From the NCBI GenBank assembly GCA_034698045.1, contig JAQGAU010000230.1, positions 1-33,699 of the forward strand: DNA of 33,699 bases, written 5' to 3'. The stretch is from Paramacrobiotus richtersi. Taxonomy: Eukaryota; Tardigrada; Eutardigrada; Parachela; Macrobiotidae. Shown piece by piece: positions 1 through 8,490 of the stretch. Position 1 is the stretch's first letter, and each line of letters begins with the position of its first letter. The notes beneath the pieces are model-generated. The model did not search any database. It was not told the DNA's origin and saw only the letters and a program-made list of their open reading frames with translations. A program made the translations under genes and the position numbers.

Positions 1-523
1 AATCGCTTTAATTTCTGCCTTTCGTTGGGAATATACTCGAAAACAGTTTGGACAAGTGTAAATAAAATTTGGTTGTGGAGAAGTAATGTTGCTTCCACAA
101 ATCAAGAAATCATGAAGCTTATTCTTGGTGTACAGTGTACAGTTTCGGAAATTGTAACTGAACCAACCACCACGATTTGGAGTGCACCGCCCACCATAAA
201 GACTTCAGTTATGTGCCTGCCGGCTTACCACTGTGACCGCTGGTCACTGTCTTGTCTTTTACGCTCGGTTGCTCATGCTGCGGGGGAAAGCGTCCATGTG
301 GTCTCACTAGACAGGCAGACAGACAGACAGACTTTCTTTGAAAATCCACACAGATGTAAATTTCCGACACTGTTTCCTAGGAATTTATTTAATTTTCATA
401 GCCAATATTCTCTTCCCAGTTTCCCTGGATTACCAGTTTATCTTCCGTATTTCCATGTACATCATCGGATCATCCTGAGTGATAGTTATCACATATATAA
501 GTTTAAACGCATTCAGTTTTGTA
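1..523. other. sequence upstream of sufu, no gene recognised
   Basis: Open frames cross this stretch but none resembles a known protein, and the longest one (25-735) only overlaps the first sufu exon in a wrong frame. It probably holds the sufu promoter and 5' UTR, or the end of a neighbour to the left. No clear TATA box placed for sufu was found. A short CAGA tetranucleotide run is the only structured element noticed. Confidence 0.4.
312..332. repeat. short (CAGA)n microsatellite
   Basis: Four and a quarter copies of the tetranucleotide CAGA lie at 316-332, preceded by a related ACAGG. It is a simple repeat in non-coding DNA about 200 bp upstream of the sufu start and may be length-polymorphic. 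Confidence 0.8.
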
Positions 524-2356
524 ATGGCAAATTCCCTGAGATTAAACACAGTTCCCCACGGCAAATCACCTGCTCCGAATATGGGCCAGATTTCCATCCC
601 TCCAGGTCTCTCAGCCATTCACACAGCCTGTCAACGCTTGTACTCCACCCAGCTGAACCCCATGCAAATGTCCCCCAAGATCAAATACTGGCTGGGCGGA
701 CCGGATCCCGTAGATTTTATCACCATGTACCTTAACGCTGGCTCCCCCCAGAAAAACACCCCCGAGCATTGGCATTACATTACATGTGGACTATCCGATC
801 TGTACGGAGACGGCCGCATCCATCCAGTTCCCGAGGCGGCCGATGCACTTGACGAGCCATCCGGACTGGGCATGGAATTGACGTTCCGCCTCAAACGGCA
901 GCCTGGTCAGCTGACGCCCCCTTCGTGGCCAGGGGAGCTGCTACAGGACTTGGCACGGTATTTGTATGCATCGGGGAATAGTTTCGTGGCTGGGGATCAC
1001 ATCTCGTGGAATAAATCGCTGGATAAGAATGAACCCGAGTCGATTGTACGGCATATTCTCGTGGCGGAGGATCCGCAGTTGAGGGGAATTAGTACGGAGT
1101 TTGGGAAAGTGGTGTTCATGCAGCTGGTTGGGGTGTGCCAGGAGGAGCTGGATGCGGCGCAGCACTGGAATGGTCGGGGCGTTTTGGAGCTGATGCGGTC
1201 GACAGTGGCCGGTAAGGGATACAGTTTTGTATTTTTAAAAAAATTTATTTCACCATTTACACGTGGACTATCTATGCAAACAGTTTTCTTCCAGTTAAGC
1301 AACTGGTTTAATCGTGGCTTACGGTTTTACCAACTGTTGAAATTGACAGTTTAGAAAAAAGGTTAGAAAACCTGAATATTGTCTAATGAACAGGTGAGCT
1401 CGAACAGTAATTCTGAAATTGCGCGATATTGAATCACAAAATGTACACTTTTGCCGACTTTTCCTTCTTGTCCGCGATTGGCATCTCGTTATAGAGTAAC
1501 TGAGTGTAAGTAAAAAACCAGAGGTATCCGGTGCACGATAACAGAATAAATTAAAATTAATCACAAACGATTTTCAAAAAGATTCGGCGGATAACGTTAT
1601 GTCTTGCTAGTATGGAAAGTTGTTGCAGCCATAACTATAAAAGTAAACTGGTTTTAGAAAGAAGACGTATTGAAATAATTCTGGAATGGTGCGGAGATGA
1701 ATTAAATGAAGCGGCCGCGGTTCAGTGGTTTGAGAAGTCCAAAATGTTGTTGTTCTACTATAGGACCCATGTGGATCACAGACATGCAGCGCACTTCCTC
1801 CCCCTTCGCCACCGACTGCCGCATCATACAGTCCGTCCAAGATGGTATCACCAAAGACGGCTCGGACCTGAGCGGTATCTCCTGCCGTTGCCGCTGGAAA
1901 GAAGTCTCCCACGTCCGTCCCACCCGTCGACAACCACCAAACTCTCCGCTCCACATCTCCACTTCCGAAGCCCACGAAGAATCTCAAACCAAGATTAACC
2001 ATCTGCAATCTGCTCACTTAACCCTCGATTTCGAAGCCGGGTCATTGCTGCTACTAGCCTTGGGTGGGAGGTTGTTACATAGTCGACATTTTACGTTCCA
2101 AAGCGTACTGACTGGTCATGCGGTGACATTGGTTGCGGAAGGGGTCACTGGGACATTGGCGACGGATATGACGCCGTTCATCAGTATTGGATCGTGGCTG
2201 CAGTTGTTTCTGGATAGCGAAGCCATACAGGAGATTGCGGATGATATAACTCAGGGTTCTGATATTAATGGGAAATTTACGGTTGCACGGGTGTTCGCGT
2301 GGCCGCGGATCAAGCTGAGTTTGACAATCAGCGATGAACAGTCGCAGTTTTTGTAA
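524..2356 (+). CDS. sufu: Suppressor of fused homologue, two exons
   Basis: Exons 524-1211 and 1764-2356 join in phase 1 across a 552-nt GT-AG intron to give 426 aa (human SUFU is 484). SUFU binds GLI/Ci transcription factors in cytoplasm and nucleus and represses Hedgehog signalling. Seen: the N-lobe with YWLGGPDP at residues 55-62, then PEHWHYI, GLSDLYGDGR, ELTFRLKR and AGDHISW. The GLI-binding Tyr and Asp (human Tyr147 and Asp159, from memory) are present at 126 and 138. Exon 2 continues with GPMWITDMQR, TDGSDLSGIS and a C-lobe with GGRLLHSRHFTF and a final FAWPRIKLSLTIS. The acidic linker between the lobes is much shorter than in vertebrates. The start at 524 was chosen because its N-terminus length fits the family; in-frame ATGs at 479 and 581 are alternatives, and a separate upstream exon cannot be excluded. 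Confidence 0.93.
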
Positions 2357-2566
2357 AGAGCCATTTCGGACTGCACTGTATGTATTCTTTCCAATTTCCA
2401 TGTGTACCGTTGTTGTTCCAGTTGTTAGCTTCGAATATAAGGAAACATCGCGCCTTCTTTGGCTACATTGTAGTCATACTTTGTTTGAAATGTTGTATCT
2501 AATGTCAGTAGAAACATATTGACCACAGCAGCCGTCATTCGAATTAACCTCCGTCCTCATGATGCG

Positions 2567-2572
2567 TTTATT
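2567..2572 (-). terminator. poly(A) signal for the Gln-rich gene
   Basis: TTTATT on the + strand reads AATAAA on the - strand, about 205 nt after the stop codon of the Gln-rich gene. It lies to the left of the sufu signal, so the two convergent transcripts would overlap at their 3' ends. An ATTAAA at 2605-2610 on the same strand is an alternative. Confidence 0.45.
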
Positions 2573-2608
2573 TCAGTCTATGTTAAATCAGACTTATACA
2601 ATAATTTT

Positions 2609-2614
2609 AATAAA
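2609..2614 (+). terminator. poly(A) signal for sufu
   Basis: A canonical AATAAA lies about 250 nt after the sufu stop codon, in AT-rich DNA. It is the first perfect hexamer downstream on this strand. Confidence 0.6.
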
Positions 2615-2776
2615 ACAGTGCGATCGATTAATTGATTGATATATCTCACTTAGGCGACTTGCTACGCAAGAATGATAAAAAGTAAAAACAACCAAAGACA
2701 AAAAATTGTCCTACAGAATCATATTTCCTATATTTTGACATAAGAAATTGAAAGTCACGCGCTAAAATATCCTGCA

Positions 2777-4064
2777 CTAGTTACGTCCAGGCTGGAGCGG
2801 TTGTTGACCTCCTTGTTGCTGTTGGCTTCCTTGTTGGGGTTGTTGCTGACCTCCTTGTTGCTGTTGGCCTCCTTGTTGGGATCCCTGTTGCTGACCTCCT
2901 TGTTGCCCTTGTTGTTGACTTCCTTGTTGGGGTCCTTGTTGCTGACTTCCTTGTTGGGGTCCTTGTTGTCCTTGTTGCTGACCTCCTTGTTGGGGTCCTT
3001 GTTGTCCTTGTTGCTGACCTCCTTGTTGCCCTTGTTGGGGTCCTTGTTGTTGACCTCCTTGTTGTTGACTTCCTTGTTGGGGTCCTTGTTGTCCTTGTTG
3101 CTGACTTCCTTGTTGGGGTCCTTGTTGTCCTTGTTGCTGACTTCCTTGTTGGGGTCCTTGTTGCCCTTGTTGGGGTCCTTGCTGCCCTTGTTGCTGACCT
3201 CCTTGTTGTCCTTGTTGGGATCCTTGTTGCTGACCTCCTTGTTGCCCTTGTTGGGGTGCTTGCTGACCTCCTTGTTGTCCTTGTTGCTGACCGCCTTGTT
3301 GCCCTTGTTGGGGTCCTTGTTGTCCTTGTTGCTGACCTCCTTGTTGCCCTTGTTGGGGTCCTTGTTGTCCTTGTTGTTGACCTCCTTGTTGGGGTCCTTG
3401 TTGTCCTTGTTGTTGGCCTCCTTGTTGCCCTTGTTGGGGTCCTTGTTGTCCTTGTTGTTGGCCTCCTTGTTGCCCTTGTTGCTGACCTCCTTGTTGGGGT
3501 CCTTGTTGTCCTTGTTGTTGACCTCCTTGTTGGGGTCCTTGTTGCCCTTGTTGCTGACCTCCTTGTTGCCCTTGTTGGGGTGCTTGCTGACCTCCTTGTT
3601 GTCCTTGTTGTTGACCGCCTTGTTGCCCTTGTTGGGGTCCTTGTTGTCCTTGTTGCTGACCTCCTTGTTGCCCTTGTTGTTGACTTCCTTGTTGGGGTCC
3701 TTGTTGTCCTTGTTGTTGACCTCCTTGTTGGGGTCCTTGTTGCCCTTGTTGCCCTTGTTGCTGACCTCCTTGTTGGGATCCTTGTTGCTGACCTTGTTGG
3801 GGTTGTTGCTGACCGCCTTGCTGGGGTGGTCGCTGTTGTTGGCCGCCTTGCTGAGACGGTTGCTGTTGTCCTCCTTGTTGTTGTCCCATTTGTGGACGAG
3901 CGTGCAGAACGGCAACAAAGCCTACAGTTTACAACAACGCATGAGTTTTGTGGCGTATGTATAATAAATTTACGTGTGCCCACAGTACAGATACATAGTT
4001 ACATACAATATGTCGCATGGATGCACTTACCGGCTAAAGCAAGGAAAATCAATGTAGCGTTCAT
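2777..4064 (-). CDS. secreted Gln/Gly-rich tandem-repeat protein
   Basis: Two exons on the - strand: 4064-4031 (34 nt) and 3921-2777, joined in phase 1 across a 109-nt intron with donor GTAAGT and acceptor CTGTAG. The product has 392 aa. Exon 1 plus the start of exon 2 encode a signal peptide: it begins MNATLIFLALAG, has a hydrophobic core, and a likely cleavage site after Ala19 (LHA/RPQ). The mature chain is nearly all Gln, Gly, Pro and some Ser, built from variants of GGQQQGQQGPQQ, and ends QPLQPGRN. No Cys and no folded domain is visible. A TATA box lies about 130 bp upstream of the ATG. The likely role is a structural, adhesive or matrix protein outside the cell (cuticle, eggshell, glue, saliva), but this is inferred from composition only. 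The frame was chosen because it alone joins to a signal-peptide exon; the other long frames over the repeat are stop-free because the repeat is. Confidence 0.85.
2801..3880. repeat. coding tandem repeat, 12-residue (36-nt) unit
   Basis: On the + strand the DNA is made of CTTGTTG, CTGACC, TCCTTGTTG and GGGGTCC blocks in imperfect arrays. These encode the GGQQQGQQGPQQ-type repeat on the - strand. Unit-length changes stay in multiples of three, so the frame is kept. Two copies of a rare variant, GGGGTGCTTGCTGACC, start at 3253 and 3577, exactly 324 nt apart, showing a larger internal duplication. Several frames on both strands lack stops across the array. Confidence 0.9.
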
Positions 4065-4190
4065 GATTGCGTGGGGAGCTCAGTAAAGGTAAGAAATGCC
4101 GGCAGTGAGTAAGAACTAAACAGATATTGAACTTCTGTAGCTATTGAACACGTTTGAACTGTTGGTTAAAAGAAACATGCAGTTGCTGCC

Positions 4191-4198
4191 TTTATATA
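4191..4198 (-). promoter_or_regulatory. TATA box of the Gln-rich gene
   Basis: The - strand reads AGTATATAAAGG here, a consensus TATA box. Transcription would start near 4165, giving a 5' UTR of about 100 nt before the ATG at 4064. A strong TATA box fits a highly expressed gene for a secreted structural protein. Confidence 0.65.
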
Positions 4199-4209
4199 CT
4201 AAAGGTACC

Positions 4210-5525
4210 AATTGGCGTTTGCACGTCATAGACCGGAAGCGCCTGTTGAAGATCTGCAACGGTGCAGGTTTTCAAGAGTGAAATGCGAAACGTATCTGTA
4301 CCGCTGCACCAGCAAAACGTTGCAGGATACACTACGCACCTGGACAACGAGGGGACATCCGGCTAGCAATTCAGAAATCGATGGCTTTGTCAGTTAAGTT
4401 TTCATATAGAAAAGGAATTTAAGTTTTTTCGTGCTTGGCCTTGAAATTACGGCTGCATGCACAAAGGCATATTTCGGCACACCGCTCCGGTTTGGCACAT
4501 TCACATGTGTATGTCGCGGACACGTATTCCACGAATTCTCCCGTGTTCTGTTGTTTTTCTTCCCGTTTAGTTCTTATATCCTGCGGCAATTTCCCGTACT
4601 CTGTATTTTGCCACTCCAGAACAGAAACGTATTTGCCGTATTTCGCCAGTGACTACTCCGCAGTAACTGTATGAATGGCACCGGTACACTGTATTTGTAC
4701 TTCTCCGAGAACAGTTGTACCGGGACGTTGTTCCGGAAAAATCGTTTTGGATCGGACGTCCGTTCCACAGGGCTCCACTTTCGCACGAACAAGTTCTAAT
4801 ACTGCTCTGCGATATTCAGCTCTGATTCCCAACAAGATAATCTACAAATATCAGAACAAAAACGCAGCGTATGTAGAGGTCATTCCGTAAGATTCCAGTT
4901 AGAGTTATGTGAATCGATGCTGCCGAAAAACTCTTAACGACAGCATACATAAAGTCCATAGTGTATACTGCGCATCAAAAAATTAATTAAGCATTTCAAC
5001 GGATCACCCACCATACCGCGAATCAGCAGATCGTTGACTGTAAAAACTAAAAACTCACTAAATCGTTCGAAACGAATAATTCTTTTGCCTTCTATCGCTG
5101 AAGCCGTGAGCTGTCAGCGACCGTTTCACATTTCCAGAAACCCATTTTATGGAAGTTACAAGACAACAATATTATTAAAATTCAGAGACGCGGACTGCGC
5201 TCATTATCGTACAGCCTAACTACGAATAAATAATTATTTTTCCCGGCTGCTATCCATTGTTGCCATTAAAATGGCTTTTTTGCAGATGGGGAGGAATTTT
5301 TATCAAAAATCTTGAGCATGCAGTGTTTTGGGTCAAGGGCTGAATAAAAATCTTTGGGTTTCTGCAGCTTAGTTTGCTGTTGCGGTTTGAATTAAAAAGC
5401 TTTCAGTTTGGGTGTCGACGTTGAAGATCCCGGCTGTTATACTCGTACCAGGGACGAAATGTTCATGTACACAGCAGCATTATATTGGATTTATACGAAT
5501 AGTTTATGTACGAAACTGCGAATAG
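4210..5525. other. intergenic region, no gene recognised
   Basis: Only short open frames on both strands are present, with no recognisable domain, no consistent splice pairing and no match to the neighbouring gene families. The left end holds upstream sequence of the Gln-rich gene; the right end holds the 3' flank of the GPCR gene. Confidence 0.5.
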
Positions 5526-5535
5526 TTTATTTATT
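5526..5535 (-). terminator. poly(A) signals of the GPCR gene
   Basis: Two overlapping AATAAA hexamers on the - strand (AATAAATAAA) lie about 70 nt after the GPCR stop codon. Confidence 0.6.
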
Positions 5536-5603
5536 CCAGAAGAATTTTGAAAATTAGTGATCCATTCATTTGCAGCCGCCAGGGGTGATCCACTGAAGCG
5601 ATT

Positions 5604-6551
5604 CTACAGTTTTCTACTGGTGGTTAGATGTTTGGGTGACCTTACGGGAATAATAAGAAATCCACAAGGATAAGAAAATCTTAGCCACACGGTCAATTGA
5701 GGCGATCGATAATAAAGATCCGGCATCGTAGCGACAAAAACCGGTATCGTGAGAAACCCCACCGCATCAATGAAATACTGTATAAACGTCACAAGTGCAA
5801 AAGTTTGCCGTTTCTTCGCCGTGTTTTTTGAACGCTCGCTCTGCTGCTGCTGTCGAGCTAATGGAGACTCCAACCGAATAACAAACACCCTTATACCCAG
5901 CACGATGTAGCACAGTCCCGAGATAGACATCGGGATGTATGTCCCGACCGCCGTTGTCATTACACCCGCCAGATTGATCTGCGCAAAACTACACACTCCC
6001 AACCGATTGCGAAAGTAACCACCCGAAATGCCGAATACCGGTGGAATACTCCAAATAATCCCCAAAAATATACCCAAACAAATGGTCAACATTGGCAGTT
6101 GCGTTTTGTTCCAGCGATGGTAGATGTGGGGAAACACGATGGCACATAATCGGTTTGACGCTAAGACTGTTTCCAGCCAAATAACAATTCCAAAAACAGA
6201 GAGAAAGATAACCATAACAATGTTGCAATAAATGGGTGGTGCTTGCCAACGGCCGAGCAGCCCTCCGTACAACGGCAGGGCGTATGCAGGGTATGAAGTT
6301 ACTGACGCGAAGGATTGCAGCAGTAAAATAACCGCCACCAGGATGTTGGCTCCTTTTCGCAGCTGTTTGCGACGGAGAATGCTAAATCCCAGGATAAAGT
6401 TGACAATACTGGCGCTGATGCAGAGAATGAAGAAGACTGTTATCCAAGCGCAAGAAGAGTCGAACAGTAAGGTGTTGTCAGCAGAACGGTCAGTCGTGAC
6501 ATTTGTGTGATTGGTGGATGTGTTGGCGTATTTGGTCAGCAATGCAGCCAT
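5604..6551 (-). CDS. divergent rhodopsin-like (class A) GPCR
   Basis: A single open frame of 315 aa with seven hydrophobic segments at about 34-59, 68-92, 106-130, 152-175, 194-221, 241-266 and 275-293. The N-terminus carries three N-glycosylation sequons (Asn10, Asn14, Asn17) and no signal peptide. Cys109 at the top of helix 3 and Cys187 in the second extracellular loop can form the family disulfide. Loop 3 is basic and Gln-rich (LARQQQQSERSKNTAKKRQ). Odd points: the DRY motif is replaced by NRL (133-135), helix 6 lacks CWxP, and helix 7 ends CGFLIIPV with no NPxxY. A donor-like CCC/GTAAGG falls exactly in IIP/VRS, so the last 22 residues (VRSPKHL to the end) may be intron read-through before a further exon. 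The ligand cannot be told; an orphan peptide or amine receptor is likely. Two AATAAA signals follow the stop. Confidence 0.82.
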   Translation of the reverse strand: MAALLTKYANTSTNHTNVTTDRSADNTLLFDSSCAWITVFFILCISASIVNFILGFSILRRKQLRKGANILVAVILLLQSFASVTSYPAYALPLYGGLLGRWQAPPIYCNIVMVIFLSVFGIVIWLETVLASNRLCAIVFPHIYHRWNKTQLPMLTICLGIFLGIIWSIPPVFGISGGYFRNRLGVCSFAQINLAGVMTTAVGTYIPMSISGLCYIVLGIRVFVIRLESPLARQQQQSERSKNTAKKRQTFALVTFIQYFIDAVGFLTIPVFVATMPDLYYRSPQLTVWLRFSYPCGFLIIPVRSPKHLTTSRKL

Positions 6552-8490
6552 AACGCCTGAAGGAAAAATCAGCCAATAGCCTAATACTGAAACCTTTGCA
6601 GACGAACATCTGTTATAACGTGAAACAAGATCGTAGTTAGCAGTATACTTTGGATAATGTAAAGAAGCGGAACAACCATCGAGTGCAGCTGCAAACGTCC
6701 TGAATGTGGAATCAAGAGGAACGGCTACAGCATTCCTTGATAGCTACAAAGTTCTATGTATGGGACAAAAGATATCGGTTGCCCGTAGATGAGCTTAAGC
6801 AGCATTAGTCACACCGGATGTTCTGTCTTAAGTTCTACGTTGGATTAGAAAAAGAGGGATCACAGTTACCACAAGTACTGTTGTACAGGACACACGGAAT
6901 CGATTGCTCGTTTAATATGTCTGCAACCTGCATTTCCATCAATTGCAACAGCTGTTAAAAGTACGGGCTCTGATCAAACTGCCGGTTACAAGATGGTGAC
7001 TTGAACAGGAGTGTGTGTTTTGTCTAATTGATTTAATCTTGATGGAAACTTTTATTTTGTAACGCACGGCGGTAAATTAGCATTACGTGCGTGGTGTGCC
7101 TGGCTAAGCGATACAACAACATCCAACTGTTCCTAACTAAGCCATTAATCTTATCCTAAGACCCTATAACTAAAACTCGATTCTTCACGCACATAGTACA
7201 AAAACCTGGTAATTTTTAATTGCTTATTTTGAAATGCATGTGACCGCAAAAGCCATAGGCTATATAGGCGACGTCTTTCGATACCACCGTTAAAACAGGT
7301 GTTTGCAGTATGAAGGCAACGTTTCGTGATGTGTTAAAGTACGGGGCGCATTACAGCCGAGTACATACGTACAACATTTGATAGTCAGACATGGCGTGAA
7401 CGTTTCCCGAAGTAAATTCAGTTCTCCTGATTCCTGAACACAGTTTGTGGCGGTGAGTCAAAGAAACCTGAAAGTTACGGAAGGTGTAGTTGGTTATATT
7501 AAAGTATCTCGATTTTCAAAAAAGATCATACTCTCGGTTTTTTTCCAACAAAAAGATTATCACCTGCATGGAAAAGCCTCGTGTGTAACTCCGTCAATGA
7601 CATTATTATTGTCTCCCATAATAGCATGTGAAAGGTGCGCCGGATTGTCGAACTAGCGCAGCAGCCGACACATCAATATGAATAATGCAATGCACCATTA
7701 ATTATTCTGAGTAGCACTACTTAGAATTAAATGGTTTCTAATGGTACCGGTGCACATCCCGTTTATAATAGGATGGCACAGTGTCTGTATATGGGTGCTA
7801 TAGCTCGGGTTCTGCAAACAACACTCCTGTTCGGTACGAGTACAGATTGCAGATGACTTTTAATGTGCATGTTACAACGCACTGCATGTGATCGATAATA
7901 ACGCGAGACTAGACTGTGTGGGTAGACTGAGATCGGTACGATTACCGCCGGTAATCCACCGATACAAGCACTACGCATAATATGTACTACGAGAGCCAGG
8001 TAATGCAAACACTGCCAACCAACTTGTCAAGCGGCCATAGACTGGGAAATGGGTATCCATTAACTGCCCGGATATTACCATTATGCAAAAAAAGGTCATT
8101 CAAGCGGTGCCGTTTCCCATTAATAATTACTTAGGATGCATAAGCACCCCGGTGTCACTCCTGCACAAAACAGTGGCATAAAGTTTTTGTAACGATCCAG
8201 TTAATCTAGCCGATGAGTCGCAGAAAAACTTGACAAACAAATACATCGGCTTGTGTTGTAAAATGCCACAATGGCACATTACCTCGAAAACAAATAACGG
8301 GCGCAAACCGTGCAGCTGAGCCAATATTGGAATTCCATCATAGCGCATCCCGTATTACTGTGGGATCTGTTGTAATTATCTCGTTACTTCTGTCACGAAG
8401 ATCACACTACAAGCCTCTAGATCCTGTGGAGAACTGCGTTGGTTATCACAGGACATTGCGCACTAATTAGCTCAGAGTTCTTAAGGTGTC
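6552..8490. other. intergenic region between GPCR and cyclase gene A
   Basis: No exon with family similarity was found on either strand. Short frames at 7447-7656 (+), 7763-8008 (-) and 8127-8348 (-) have no recognisable content. The region should hold the GPCR promoter (left) and the gene A promoter (right). One compact palindrome, GATTACCG and its inverse around a single C, lies at 7940-7956. Confidence 0.5.

Noticed and set aside
25-735. 236-residue + strand frame overlapping the first sufu exon
   Set aside because: It reads sufu coding DNA in a wrong frame past 524 and has no recognisable content.
2801-3964. Long + strand frame rich in Leu-Thr-Ser (LLTSLLPLLG) over the repeat
   Set aside because: It is the complement of the Gln-rich repeat. 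It has no signal-peptide exon or promoter of its own; the array simply lacks stops in most frames.
2781-3983. Two other long - strand frames over the repeat (Thr/Arg-rich and Asn/Lys-rich)
   Set aside because: Neither joins to the exon at 4031-4064, and both read across the acceptor at 3922; the Gln frame gives a proper signal peptide.
7447-8348. Short frames between the GPCR and gene A
   Set aside because: 60-80 codons, low information, no domain, no splice partners; expected by chance in 2 kb.
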